Positions 1 to 11,821 of a stretch of 64,000 nucleotides of DNA are shown here, piece after piece. Made by a program: the position numbers and the translations under genes. How positions within the stretch are numbered: the first letter of the stretch is position 1; the number at the start of each line of letters is the position of its first letter. The stretch lies in contig NC_045446.1 in NCBI RefSeq assembly GCF_002776525.5, forward strand, positions 65,120,558 through 65,184,557, written 5' to 3'. Source of the DNA: Piliocolobus tephrosceles (lineage: Eukaryota; Chordata; Mammalia; Primates; Cercopithecidae). The notes below the pieces were generated by a model, which searched no databases, was not told the origin of the DNA, and saw nothing but the letters and a program-made list of their open reading frames with translations.

Positions 1-80
1 GAGGAAACTGAGATACAAAAGTTAAATAATTGTCACACAGCTAGTGTTAGAACTGGGATTCAAACCTGGGGAGTCTGGCT
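1..80 (-). repeat. MIR fragment
   Basis: 'gaggaaactgagatacaaaa ... cacacagctagtgttagaac' matches the antisense MIR core. It runs off the left edge. Confidence 0.75.
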
Positions 81-527
81 TCAGAGTTTGTGGTCCTGCA
101 GAGACAAAACAGCAGTTTCTCCAGTGTTTTCCCAGTATGGTCAGAGAAGACCTGGGTGCTTGCCAAGATCCTTTGACCTTTAGGAATATTTCCCTGCAGA
201 TTTACAAAATCTGACTGAGCCTAGTCCCCAACACTATATTTAGTTTGTAAGAAATTACCATTATCGCATTTCCTGTTTGTCTTGGGAAGGTTGTCCTATC
301 TCACACCACATAGTAGGGAATTGTGAACAACACTGGACAGAAAGTTAAAGCCTTGGATTCTGTACTCTTCATTCCTATAAACCTTGGGTAAGTTGCAGAA
401 TTCTCTCTGAGCTTCCGGTTTCTGCTTCCTTTCCCTCCCACAAGGTGATAATCCTAATCCGTGAGCTTCTTAAAGTTTCTGAAAGCATGTAACCAGATAA
501 GTGTATTTTTACAATGGAGGAGTTATC

Positions 528-818
528 CTCCCATCTGGGTATTTGTGGGAGATTGGTTCCAGGATCCCCAAGCATACCAAAATCCAAGGATGCTCAAGTC
601 CCTTATATAAAATGTGTAGTGTATTTGCATATAACCTACACACATCCTCCCATATACTTTTAATCACCTCTGGATTACTTATAATACCTAATACAATGTA
701 AATGCTATGTAAATAGTTATACTGTATTGGTTTTTTATTTATATTTTTTGTTATTTTTTAAAATATATTTTTAATCCATGGTTGGTTAAATCTGTAGATA
801 TAGAGGCCAACTGTACTG
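528..818 (+). mobile_element. MER2 non-autonomous Tigger-type DNA transposon
   Basis: Sequence such as 'ttggttccaggatccccaag', 'gatgctcaagtcccttatat' and 'tatactgtattgg' follows the MER2 consensus, ending in 'gaggccaactgtactgt'. About full length and decayed. Confidence 0.85.
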
Positions 819-1067
819 TTAGACACAGGGGTCTCAAGGCTTGCAGATAGAGACAGTGAATAACCTCTCCATGATGATCCCTTAGAGTTCCCCCAATATG
901 CTTTTTTCTTTACATGTACATGCAAATATGTATCTCCACATACGCTTTTTTTAAAACAAAAATTGAATTATATTGATATATGTCCTGTAATTTGTGTTTT
1001 AAACTTAATATGTCTTAGGCATTTTCCCTGTGTGTGTGTATAATGCAGCTATTAAAAATGAGTCTGA

Positions 1068-1363
1068 GGCCAGGCATGGTGGCTCACGCCTTTAATCCCA
1101 GCACTTTGGCAGGCCAAGACAGGTAAGTCACACCTGAGGTCAGGAGTTCAAGACCACCCTGGCCAACGTGGTGAAACCACATCTCTACTAAAAATACAAA
1201 AAATTAGCTGGGCATGGTGGCAGATGCCTGTAATCCCAGCTACTTGGGAGGCTGAGGCAGGAAAATGGCTTGAACCAGGAGGTGGAGGTTGCGGTAAGCC
1301 GAGGTTTCATCCCTGCACTCCATTCCGGGCAACAAGAGTGAAACTCCGTCTCAAAAAAAAAAA
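1068..1363 (+). mobile_element. Alu (AluS-like), sense
   Basis: 'ggccaggcatggtggctcac' to the A tail at 1353-1363. 'gtctga' occurs just before the Alu and just after the tail, a probable short target duplication. Confidence 0.93.
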
Positions 1364-1455
1364 GTCTGACATACATATATAAAAGAAACTGTCCTAAAAT
1401 GCCACAAGTGCAAAGGCAGGGGACCAATTGCAACAAGTAGGTGGGGTGATAACCC

Positions 1456-1458
<3 letters not shown>

Positions 1459-1498
<40 letters not shown>

Positions 1499-1499
1499 T
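1459..1499. repeat. (TA)n(CA)n microsatellite
   Basis: About 15 TA units followed by CA units, located between two head-to-head Alus. Confidence 0.95.
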
Positions 1500-1509
1500 A
1501 GGTCAGTTT

Positions 1510-1802
1510 CTTTTTTCTTAAGACAGAGTCTTGCTCTGTCACCCAGGCTGGAGTGCAGTGGTGCAATCTCGGCTCACTGCAAGCTCTGCCTCCCAGGTTC
1601 ATGCCATTCTCCTGGCTCAGCCTCCTGAGTAGCTGGGACTACAGGCGCGTGCCACCAAGCCCAGCTAATTTTGTTGTATTTTTAGTAGAGACGGGGATTT
1701 CACCGTGTTAACCAGGATGGTCTCGATCTCCTGACCTCGTGATCTGCCCGTTTCGGCCTCCCAAAGTCCTGGGGTTACAGGCGTTAGTCACCGCGCCCGG
1801 CC
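1510..1802 (-). mobile_element. Alu (AluY-like), antisense
   Basis: Starts with a T-run and 'agacagagtcttgctctgtc', ends 'accgcgcccggcc'. 'aggtcagtttc' before and 'aggtcagtctc' after form the target duplication. Confidence 0.93.
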
Positions 1803-1829
1803 AGGTCAGTCTCATTTTTAATAGCTACA

Positions 1830-3600
1830 TAATATTCATAGTATAAGTGTTTTTACTTTAATTCCCTATTGATCATAATTTTTCCCCAGTTTTTTTCACT
1901 ATTCTAGGAAGGAATGTGGATTGAAGAGAGGGGAAGAAAATAGGTCCTCAAATGAGAGACAAGAAACCTGGATTGTTGGCAACTTTTTTCTAATTTGTGA
2001 CCTTGAATACATCCTATTCTTTTTCTAGGGTGAAGTCTCTTGTTAAAAAAAAGTTTGAGAGAATGTATTCTTTTGAGATGATGAAGACTCCTTACCCTCT
2101 GGGAAATATAAAACATCTTTTATGATTACAAAAAATGTTGGGTGCCATATCCCCAAAAGGTGCCTATAAGCCCCACTTGAGACTTCTTGGACTACATGGA
2201 TCTCTTTTAAGGTTTTTCCCTGACTCCAGAAACCAGTTGAAGCAGTTTAGGTTTGCTGAAGAAGTGGGTTATCAGCCCAGCTACATGTTGCAATTGTCCC
2301 CTGTCTTTTCACTTGCGGCATTTGTAGAGCTGCGGAGCGTCTCTGGCCAGCTTCTGACACATGCATCTACTCAGTGGCCACTTCAGCCCAGTCCAGAATG
2401 CTGCTGGGCTGCTCTACCCTCTAGTAGGTCTGCAACACCCTTGCTACCAGGAAACCCTGACACCCATCACATCATCATGAGTGAAGTTCTCAGTTCCTCA
2501 CACTTAACCTCAGATGGACTTCTTTTGAGAACATAGAGGGCCACTGAGGACAGTGGAAAAAGATCCTAATGTTTTTTCATTATTTGCAAATTTCAGCTGC
2601 TAATGTGTATTTAATGTTTGTCATGCTTTTATGTATGTGTAGAAACAAGTTTTGCTTCAGAACAATTTCGGGGAATGGAAGAAGATGCAAAGTCCCTTTG
2701 CATACACACAAGTTGTGTTCTTCTCTGGACCCAAGTTCCTCCTCAGCTTAGAGTCCCATCTCTCACTAACTCTACCTTTTCCACTCCTGGCTAGCCCTAC
2801 CCACACCCCAGACCTTTTCTCCATGGTGGAAGTCATCAGAGAAAACTGTTAATAGCACGTTAATTTAGACTTTTAGAATATATCCTGTCCCCACTGACAG
2901 CCTTTTTTGTTACTAAATTAGAGTATTCCTAACAACCCACCCTATGGTCCCCGTCTGAGAATAATGTTTTAAATACATACACACATCATTGTCTGTTAAC
3001 AAGGAACTGGGGAGGTGGTTCCAGAGTTCCTGGAACAGATTCAAAGACGGTTGCTGAAACTATGTCCTGGTTGTTGCTTACTGTCTTCTAGAAAGAAGTA
3101 CTTCATCACTAATCTGGCATTCAGCCTCAGGTCTGCCCCATTTTAACTGCTGCTACTAACATTCTTCCTGTATAGGCAGCGGGTTCTTTCTCCTTTCAGA
3201 TAACAGTCACAGAGACACGTACTTACATGAGCTTCAAAGAAGGGAAATTCCTTACTCCTGTGGACAGAAACCAGGTGAATTGTTAGAACTTTGGTTTATT
3301 CACTTGGGCATAGAGGGATTCAGGGTACATAATACTTGTTAAGGAAGAATGGAAACTGTTGGGCTGTCTTAGAGCCAACCCCCTCCTACAGTCTATCATT
3401 CCAAGCTTAGACCCATGCCGACACAACAGGAAAGGTCTCAGGTTTTTCTTGGCTGCTATAAAGGAGCAATAGCCCTTTCAGAGGGATTTCCCTGTGACAA
3501 ACTGTTCTGGGAAGCAATTGATGAGTATTGAGTAGTTGTCAGGCTCTTAGTGCCCCAGAGTTGGTTGATTAATACTGTCAAAGGTGACCCACTGGAGAAA
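1830..3600. other. No gene seen; old L1 debris at the left edge
   Basis: From 1811 to about 1910 the phrase 'agctacataatattcatagt ... ccctattgatcat' is an antisense L1 3' relic. The rest (1910-3600) shows only short random ORFs and no repeat I can name. Confidence 0.5.
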
Positions 3601-3617
3601 GAGAAACTTGGGAGAGA

Positions 3618-4020
3618 CAATCTGCCATGAGCCATGAGTGTTCCTGCATGTATATTCTTGCCTCATATGAATGTAAGACTGACCATTCTTCTTGGGCTGT
3701 ACCTCAGTGTTCTGTTAGCAGTAAGCTACCTTGAAATGAGCAAATTTGCCTGTTGCTTACTATGAAAGTTTTGAGCACCCCTCCCCTCACAAGCTTGGGG
3801 TCTGCATATGTAGGCATCCATCTAGGTCTACCCTGTGGCACTTTGCGGGGTGTAGGCCATGGGCAGCTGGTGCAAACATCATGCTCATGTTGCTGGCTAT
3901 ACCATAAGTAATAAAGTTATTTGTCTCTGACCCAGGAATCTCATGTCTTCTGGCAACATCCATGAAAGCATAGCAGGCTAACTTGTTAGCTTACAAGTAG
4001 GATAAAATTCACAGATGTGA
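3618..4020 (+). mobile_element. LTR-like fragment, sense (left arm of inverted repeat)
   Basis: The first about 245 bases are repeated in reverse at 4527-4775 at high identity. They are followed by AATAAA (about 3911, 'agtaataaagttatttgt') and a tail ending 'ttagcttacaagtaggataa', which recurs in similar form at 5573-5662. The layout (U3-like part, AATAAA, short R/U5) suits an LTR. Family not recognised. Confidence 0.55.
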
Positions 4021-4526
4021 AAGTTTTAGTAATGAAAATTGGATCCTGACCAACATGGTTTTCTAGAAGAGAAAGGACAAAGGCCTTTCATGGGCTGGAT
4101 TATGGGATAAAAGAAATTCCCTGGGATCTGGTAGCAAATCAGATATTCCCAAGTGAGGGAGGAGGAAAGAATCCTGAGAAAAGTCCCACCTGAAGAAAGA
4201 GTCCTACCTGAGAATATTTTGAGGTAGGTAGCAAGAGGTAGGATTGAAACATGCTGCCCAAATTGTACTTAGGTTGTTGCTCAGTCTCTGGGCAGGAGGC
4301 AGGAGGATGTTTGGACAATGAGGCAGCAAGCCCATGGCTCCAGCTGAAAGGCAGTATGGCCAAGGCTGATGAATGATTTCCCAAAGATGAAATAAATGAT
4401 GGCAGCAATAAGGATATAGAACTTTGAACTAAAAACTTTAGCTGTTTGTTGAGTCCAAGTAGGTAGCCACTTGAACTGAAAGTAAATACATGGCCTTGCT
4501 GACTGACACAAAGCTGTTCTCCTTAT

Positions 4527-4775
4527 GGCCTACACCCCCAAAAGTGCCACAAGGTAGGCCTAGATGAATGCCTACAAATGCAGACCCCAAGCTTGGTGGT
4601 GGGGGTGGGGTCCTCAAAACTTAGTGAGCAATAGGTAAACCTGCTCATTTCAAGGTAGCTTACTGCCAACAGAACACTGAGGTACAGCCCAAGAAGAATC
4701 GTCACAGCCTTAAATTCATATGAAGGAAGAACATACATGCAGGAACACTCAGGGCTCATGGCAGATTGCCTCTCC
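4527..4775 (-). mobile_element. LTR-like fragment, antisense (right arm of inverted repeat)
   Basis: Reverse complement of 3618-3862, roughly 88-90% identical by eye (shared runs such as 'ttcttgggctgtacctcagt' and 'caagcttggggtctgcat'). Its neighbour 4139-4520 reads on the minus strand and may be the adjacent part of the same element. Confidence 0.6.
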
Positions 4776-5662
4776 CAACAGTATCACTATCTTGAGAGTC
4801 ATCCTATTGGAAATGTTGATAAGGAATTTGTTCTTGACTTTAGTTGCAGTCATCAGTGACACCACTTCAGCTCTGGATGGCACTTAAATCATTGGCCAGG
4901 ATGGTTATGGGTGACAGAATTGCTCTTCCTCTTTGTGGGCCAAAGTGGAGTCAGTGCAATCACTAATACATCCCACTGTGACTGGATTAATGTCTCAGAC
5001 CAAGTACAAGGTCAATACAGAAACTCGAGAATGCCACTTGACTTTCTAAGGTAGATCCTGATGGTTTGTTGATTTTTTTTTCCCACTTTGTTGGATACAG
5101 GCCCTTGGATATGACTGAAGTCAATACTGATTGGTCTGATCCTGTTACATGGAGTTCTGTTGATAGTATCTTTAATTAAATGTTATATAAGACTTTAATG
5201 GACCTGGTCCCAGTTTCTGTCAGTTTAATCAGAGTGACAGGTGGAGTGGCATACTCATGGTGGCACAGAAATGAAAGGTACATCTTGTTGGGAGACAGTT
5301 TTCATGGGTCTCTAGCATTTCTGCATATTTTGCAAAGAGAGACACTGACTATCTTTGTTCCAGACTTTTTGTCCAGGAATGTTTGTATAGCAAACAACCT
5401 TAGAAGGTATCAGAGCAAAAGGTGCACATGCCCACTGCCCATTATTGAAGATTCAAGTTCCCTACGCTCAAAGTTCCTCTCCTTTAATGCACTCCATTGC
5501 ATGTGCAGGTATCATCTGACTCTGCGTCATCATATGGGAACTGGAGCTCAGAACTGGCACAAATGCTGGTACTCTGGCTACCGCTATTGCTGTAAGTAAC
5601 AAACTATCCTTTTTACAGGTAGTAACAGGCTACTACCTTATTAGCTTGCAGGTAAGATAAAA
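4776..5662 (+). mobile_element. Decayed ERV remnant: env transmembrane-like piece and LTR-like end
   Basis: At about 4830-5050 the + strand in broken frames resembles the ectodomain end of a retroviral Env TM subunit, with phrases like ISDTTSALDG and NTSHCDWINVSDQ. Stops and a frameshift make it non-coding. From about 5573 a tail like that at 3893-4020 appears (LTR-like). Probably a class I ERV; the family is unknown to me. An open stretch 5180-5599 is not recognisable as a gene. Confidence 0.45.
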
Positions 5663-6034
5663 ATCTCAGACCCTTCACAATTCTTGACAGCCCCACTCCT
5701 ACTTCTGCCTGTCCCATATCTTGGAAGCTCCCTAACTTCTGTAACAGGAAGTTCCCCCGATACTCCTGTGCCGTCGTACTTGATCGCGTTACTTCTTAAT
5801 ACCCTTCTGCATTCCTCTTCCTTCAAACGTTTACATAACTCTGCTCTGCTAACATCTGCGCCAGGCCTGATCCCCTCACTTTAGTTGCTCACAGTCTGCT
5901 GAGACACTTAGACAATCTCAACACAATAGAAGGAGGTGCAAAGTGCTATGGGGGCTTGAAGAGGAGTATTTGTTCTGTCATGGAGGTCTGGGAGGTCTTC
6001 ATACAGGAAGTGAAAACTGAGCCATGAATGAGGA

Positions 6035-6160
6035 CTTGGGCCATTTTACAGATGAGGAATCTGAGGCACAGAAGTTTAATAAGTTGCCAAGATCACTCAG
6101 CTAGGAAGTGGGAAGAGAGGATTGGAGCCAGGATTCTCTACCTCCAAATACAGAAATTGC
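6035..6160 (-). repeat. MIR
   Basis: 'ccattttacagatgaggaat ... cactcagctaggaagtggga' is the antisense MIR core. Confidence 0.8.
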
Positions 6161-6312
6161 TCCTTAACTTCACTGTCTCAGGCATAAGATGAGACCATCT
6201 GAGTTTACCTCAAATAATTTAGAAAGATTTATTAGCTTTGGGTCTATAAAATTTGAGATCCACAGAGTTGGTGATTGTGAACTTGAAGAAGTCTGATAAA
6301 GAACCCCACGAT

Positions 6313-6609
6313 GGCCGGGCACGGTGGCTCATGCCTGTAATCCCAGCACTTTGGGAGGCCGAGGTGGGCAGATCACGAGGTCAGGAGATCGCGACCATCC
6401 TGGCTAACACTGTGAAACCCCGTCTCTACTAAAAAAATACAAAAAATTAGCTGGGCATGGTGGCGGGCACCTGTAGTCCCAGCTACTTGGGAGGCTGAGG
6501 CAGGAGAATGGCGTGAACCCAGGAGGCAGAGCTTGCAGTGAGTGAAGATTGAGCCACTGCACTCCAGCCTGGGCGACAGAACGAGACTCTGTCTCAAAAA
6601 AAAAAAAAA
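6313..6609 (+). mobile_element. AluY-like, sense
   Basis: Full-length, low divergence. Target duplication 'aagaaccccacga' at about 6299 and 'aagaaccccagga' at about 6608. The right copy is followed by one more 'aaagaaccccaggac' unit. Confidence 0.95.
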
Positions 6610-7559
6610 GAACCCCAGGACAAAAAGAACCCCAGGACTTGAGTGACCCAGTTTTTATAAAGGAAGTGTTTCAGACAAGTAAGTCTTAAAGAATAATAAG
6701 ATGAATACTTGTGAACCTACTGCATTAAAAATACATATGTTACCAATAGAATTGAAGTCCTCTGGGTATCCTTAATCACATCTTACTTCCTGCACCTTCA
6801 GAAGTAACTACTACCTGGAATTTGGTATTTATTATTCCTAAGCATTTTCTTCATACATATGTGTCCATTATATATATGGATATATACAGATATGTAGAGA
6901 CATATGGTGATTTTTAAATTTTATTTTTACCTCCTTGGGAGCTCTTATATGATATATATGGTTATTGTTTTACCTGTTTTTAAACTTTATATGTGGTTTT
7001 TGATTGAGAGTCTCCCAAACCACCCCTGTGTTCAGATATTTGCTAGAAGGACCCATGGGACTCAGCATATATGACTAAGACTTATTCCTCGATGTAATAA
7101 GGACACATATCTGGATCATAAGGGAAAAGGACACTGGCAGAGTCTGGAGGAACCCCTTGGTAGGCTTCCTTGTGCTCTTCCTCCCATGAGGGATTGCAAA
7201 GAGCCCACATTGCCCCAGCAACAAAAATGCAGCAACATGTGTGCAATGTTTCTATCCAGGGAGCCCATTAGAGAGTACCCACAGATTATTGAGATTTGGT
7301 CATGTGGGCACCATCTGCCTAGCACATAATAAAGACCCCTAGAAAGCAAGCAGGTTTCCAGCATAAATCATACTGCATTCAAACAGTCTGCATAGTCAAC
7401 TACCCTTTTCACTTGACTGGTGACTGGGAACACCTTGAGAGCCAGGTTTCCAGACACCAGTCAAAAAACACCAACCTTGCAAGCAGGCCTTTCTAAGGAT
7501 AGCACTGTTAGGCCTGCTATGGTAAATCTGCACAAGTACCATTCTCTCTGTATTGTGCA

Positions 7560-7880
7560 ACTTGCTTTTTTGTTCAATATTGTGTTTGTGAAGGTAATTT
7601 AGATTGATACCTGTAGCTACAATTTATTCTATTTCACTGCTGTATACTGTTAAACATGACAGTTTACCCTATTAATGGACATTTAGATCTTTTATAATTT
7701 TTCACTATTAAACATTTGCTGCTATGAACATTCTTGTATGGATACATCTAATACAGGTAGTGGGATTCTTTGGTGGGAGAGGATATACATTTTTACTTTT
7801 CTAGGTATTGCTAAATTTTCCTCTAAAGTGACTATACCAATTTACATTCCTTCTATTAATGAAGGAAATACAAGATTGGA
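7560..7880 (-). repeat. Old L1 (L1M-type) 3' relic
   Basis: 'attaatggacatttagatct', 'gctgctatgaacattcttgt' and the following phrase are the antisense end of L1 ORF2, heavily decayed. Confidence 0.65.
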
Positions 7881-9300
7881 ATAATTGGGATAGTTGTGTT
7901 ATCTTTGTGAACAGATTTTTAAATACTGATTGAGATTTTTAAATAGTTGTAAGACTTCACATTTTCTATATCTTAGTTTGGTAACTTTTTCTAAAACCAT
8001 ATTAACTTTATCTAGATTTTCAAACTTAATGAAGTTTGTATAATATTATTTCTGATATCTGTTTTATCCCTACTTATAGTCTCCTTTTCATTAATATCAT
8101 TTATAACTTTTAAAAATGAGTCTTGCCAGAGGGTTTGTCCACTTCATTACATATATTAGATAACTAATATTTGCTTTTGTAGGTCCCCTCTATTGTACTT
8201 TGCTTCTTGTTTCATTTATTCTGTTCTTATGTTCATCATTTCCTTTTCTACCTTTTTGGGATTTATTCTATTCTTCCTTTTCTACATTCTTAAGTTAGAT
8301 CCTTAACTCATTACTGTTTTGTTGTTCTTATCTCCTGGTATAGGGTCTTTATTTGAGTTCTCCCAGAGACAAGTTCTGAGACCAGGATCTGAGGGCATTA
8401 GTATATGTGAGAGATGCAGGGAGTGCCATAATGAGGTGGGAAAGTAGGAAGGGAAGAAAAGGTGAGCAATAAGGGTGTAGCTTTTAGTAGCTATTGATAA
8501 TTGCTGTCTAGATTCATTAAATTCATTTTGTCATTAAAGGACAAAATGATGAAATTCTATCATTCACTTGGCATTGGTCAGTTAATTATTTCATGAAGGA
8601 GAACTTTTCCCCATCAACTATTTAGTTACCCAGAAATATGATTTGTACAGGAAAGGCAGAATAAAAAGCTGCTTTCCTTAGCAAACTCTGAGGTGACCAA
8701 AGTGACTTTTTTCTTCATATGTCAATATGAACTTTCTTTGCAGTCCTTGTTCTTTTTGATGTTCTAATTTTTCCATATTTGGCCAGTGGAATTACCTTCA
8801 AATTGACTCTTCTTTTGACATGTCCTGAAATAGTCTTTTATGGCTTTCTTGCTTTCTGTTAAGACAAGATGTTCTAGGCTAATCTTATAAATTTTCTTCC
8901 CTGCACCTAAAATCAGCCATTTTTTCCATGGAATCCTAGTTCCTTTGGGGACAAAATAGTAGTTTAAGACCCATTATTTGGGCTTATTACGATTGAGTTG
9001 GCCTCTGGTTCTAGGCCTTTTTTTTTTTTAGAAAAATATAGCAGGTTGTATTGAGGTTGGCTCCTATGTTCTTTCAAAGAACCCTCATCATTTTGTGAGT
9101 TCTTTCTTTATGGCACCACGACGTTCCAGACTCATCTTGTATGTTCCCTGTCTCAGCACAGGATTTTTTTTTTTTTTAATGAGAAAAAATATCACAAATT
9201 CAAATTTACGGAAGCTTTACATTTTTATGTCCTCTAAGTTAGCAGTCTGTCTTTCCTTTTATTGGTGTTTGTAAAATTTCTTCTTTTCAAAATTTTTATA
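7880..9300. other. AT-rich intergenic stretch, no gene seen
   Basis: No convincing ORF or nameable repeat. Possible further L1M relics. The T-rich sequence resembles antisense LINE but is too decayed to classify. Confidence 0.4.
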
Positions 9301-9452
9301 TTTTAGAGACAGGGTCTTGCTCTGTCACCCAGCCTGGAGTGCAGTGGTGCAATCACAGCTCACCACAGCCTCCAACTCCTGGGCTCAAGGCATCCTCCCA
9401 CGTAGGCCTTCCAAAGCGCTGAGATTGCAGGCATGAGCCACCAGGCCCAGCC
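9301..9452 (-). mobile_element. Alu fragment with internal deletion (antisense)
   Basis: 'gagacagggtcttgctctgt ... gagccaccaggcccagcc' lacks the middle part of a dimeric Alu, so a monomer-like or deleted AluJ copy. It lies just upstream of the NEU3 CpG island. Confidence 0.8.
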
Positions 9453-9689
9453 TATTTCCTTTATGTTATACTTAGTCCCAGATAAAAAATGACCTTAGAT
9501 CAGTCCTTTCCTCTTTGGTTGGGGAGAGGAGGGCTTAAATTCAGGTACTATGAAACAGAAGAATGGACTCAGTGCTATGTGAAAAATCTGTGTTTGTAAA
9601 TGTGTGTATATACACACATAAATTATACATATGAATACATTTTCATTTTCATATTTTGCAAGGAGGATAGCCAATGCTCTGGACCTCCT

Positions 9690-10300
9690 TTTTGTAGGGT
9701 ACCCTCTGAGGCCCGGAACCTTTGCTCAACTCTCAGGCTGTCCGGGGAAGTTTTAGGCGGTGATACCGAGCTACAGACCAATGTAAGAGCTCGAGGCTGT
9801 GGGACTGAAGAGAGGAAGCGGCCGTTGGGAACTGAGGTAGGCCCAGGGCTTAAGCCGAGCTGGCGAGGGTAGAGGTGGTGCTGGTCCCGTGCAGTGGTGG
9901 GTACCGGACTGCGGGCTGGAGGGAGGGGCAGCGCCGAGGGGGCGGGACGGGGCGGGCTCGCGGAGGAGGCCAACGGTTGGCCCCAACCGCCACTGACTAC
10001 AGCCTGCGTCCGCCTCTTTCGTTGCCATTACCTCTTTCCGGCAGTCGACCCGCTCTTCGCTTCTCGGGGTTTGTCTCCGTCTCCTCCGTCTCTGCTGTTT
10101 CTTCCTCTCTATCCTCCTCTGTCTCCGTCTCCCCAGCCTTGGGGCCGGTGCCTCTCCCAGGCTTCGGCGAATGAGACCTGGGAACTTGCCCCCGCACCCC
10201 ATGGAAGAACCCCCGGCGTCCAGCTCTGCACCGACAGAGACGGAGGAGCCGGGGTCCAGTGCAGGTGAGCGGGGTTGGGAGACAGGAGAGCTCCCCGAGG
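9690..10300 (+). promoter_or_regulatory. CpG-rich promoter / 5' UTR region of NEU3
   Basis: This stretch is much richer in G+C and CpG than its AT-rich flanks and surrounds coding exon 1. GC boxes of Sp1 type lie at 9938-9957 (ggggcgggacggggcggg). No TATA box stands at a convincing distance, which suits a dispersed housekeeping-type start. The segment from the GC boxes to 10170 is pyrimidine-rich (ctccgtctc repeats) and is presumably the 5' UTR. The transcription start is inferred, not seen. Confidence 0.75.
10171..10264 (+). CDS. NEU3: NEU3 coding exon 1 (sialidase-3, N-terminal leader)
   Basis: First coding exon of the membrane-associated ganglioside sialidase NEU3. The ATG at 10171 opens 31 codons rich in Pro, Ser and Glu (start MRPGNLPPHP), and one spare base joins exon 2 to form a Glu codon. 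The exon ends at a consensus donor (gcag/gtgagc, intron from 10265). It lies inside a CpG-rich promoter block. A second in-frame Met is at 10201 (residue 11), and a third is the Met in exon 2 at 13341. The exon therefore encodes the N-terminal extension of the long form (461 aa), while the classic 428-aa form starts in exon 2. The leader has no obvious signal peptide, and NEU3 is a peripheral membrane protein. The exact transcription start cannot be read here. Confidence 0.93.
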
Positions 10301-10794
10301 AGGACTCAACTGTGGGGACAGGTTGAGCAAGACAGTCTGCGCTTGGGAAATCCAGCCTTGGATCATTGAGACAGAGGCACCCTGTCCGCTAGGATCTGAC
10401 CTGGCAGGAGTATTCTTGGCTAGTCCTATTTTTTTTTGTTCTCACTGAAGCCTAACTGAAACCTCAGAATTATCACTGCAGAGATGAAAGGGGACTGAGA
10501 CTGGAAAACCCCTTCTTACCAGAGGTCTCTGGTCGGCAGAAAGATCCCTGAGCTTCAGTTTCAACTTAGGAGACCTGGGTCTTGGTCCAGATTTTACTGT
10601 GGAGCGGCATTCAGTAAGCTTTGCCCCCATCCTGTGCCTGAGTTTTCCCATCTATACCATGAGGTGGTTTATACTACAGATCTTCAAAGGTCTGGCACGT
10701 GATAGGTGCTCCTTAAATATTACTTGTTAGGAGTGAATAAATAAGATAGGGAGGCCTCCTTCTGGGATTCACTGGAGGCTCATTGGGTTAGTTG

Positions 10795-10935
10795 GAGGCT
10801 GTGGAATTACATTATTTAGCCTGAGAAGTAGGCGGTATTATCTCCATTTTATAAGGGAGGAAACTGAAGCTCAGAAGTAAAGTGACTTGCTAGTAAGTGT
10901 CAAAGATAAGTCAGACTTCAGAGTCCATGCTAGGC
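10795..10935 (-). repeat. MIR
   Basis: 'tctccattttataagggagg', 'agtgacttgctagtaagtgt' is antisense MIR core, in NEU3 intron 1. A further sense MIR tail lies just upstream (about 10640-10735). Confidence 0.75.
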
Positions 10936-11284
10936 TATACTCTCTCCCAGTAAGAAAGCGGGGAGGACTTGATGGGAAAGTGATTATATCGAGCAGCAAT
11001 TAATCATTTGAATTCTCTGCCTAAATGAACCCCAGAGCAGGACCATATCTGATTCTTTTCTCTCCCCAGTTTCCAGCACCTGATTTGTGTGAAATAGTTT
11101 GGGTGGTAATGCCAGAATCACCATCTGTGTTACTTCTGTCATCAACACGATCAGTATAATTACAAAAATTAATGGCTGTAATTGTTATAGTGATAATAAA
11201 GCATAAGTGAAATTGTGAAGACATCAAAATTTATAATTAAAGACACCTATTAAAACAGGACTTTAAAATTTATAAAGCACTTTT

Positions 11285-11430
11285 GAGTGGTTCTTCATAT
11301 TGATCTGCTTAGGTGGGTATTATTATCCATAGTTTACAAGCAAGGAATCCAAGATCTAGAGGTTGAGTAACCATCAAAACGTCATGCAGCAAGAAATGGA
11401 GCTGAGACATGAATCCAGCCCATCTGACAA
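11285..11430 (-). repeat. MIR
   Basis: 'ggtgggtattattatccata ... gagctgagacatgaatccag' is antisense MIR. Confidence 0.7.
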
Positions 11431-11472
11431 GTTGTGCTTCTCCTTTGGTGATTTCCCTATTTCCTCTCCTTT

Positions 11473-11475
<3 letters not shown>

Positions 11476-11503
<28 letters not shown>

Positions 11504-11821
11504 GACAGAGTCTTGCTGTGTCGCCCAAGCTGGAGTGCAGTGGTGCAATCTCAGCTCACTGCAACCTCCACCTCCTGGTTTCAAGTGATTCTCCCGCCTC
11601 AGCCTCCTGAATAGCTGGGATTACAGGTGGATGCCACCATGCCCAGCCAATTTTTTTTTTTTTGTATTTTTAGTAGAGATGAAGTGTCACCATATTGGCC
11701 AGGCTGAGGCAGGAGAATGGCATGAACCCAGGAGGTGGAGGTTGCAGTGAGCCGAGCTCACGCCATTGCTCTCAAGCCTGGGCAACAAGAGCAAAACTCC
11801 ATCTCAAAAGAAAAAAAAAAA
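11476..11821. mobile_element. Inverted (fold-back) Alu chimera
   Basis: Begins as an antisense Alu (27-T run 11476-11502, then 'agacagagtcttgctgtgtc') down to 'accatattggcc'. At 'aggctg' (11701-11706) it switches to a sense Alu right arm ('aggctgaggcaggagaatgg') that ends in an A tail at about 11821. Both ends therefore carry Alu tails, facing outward. See findings. Confidence 0.9.

Noticed and set aside
5180..5599. 139-codon ORF in the ERV/LTR cluster
   Set aside because: Not recognisable as a gag, pol or env product; stands between an env-like relic and an LTR-like end, so treated as element debris.
9771..10202. Overlapping ORFs on both strands around the promoter (up to 143 codons)
   Set aside because: They arise from CpG-island composition; the plus-strand exon 1 frame is fixed by splicing to exon 2.
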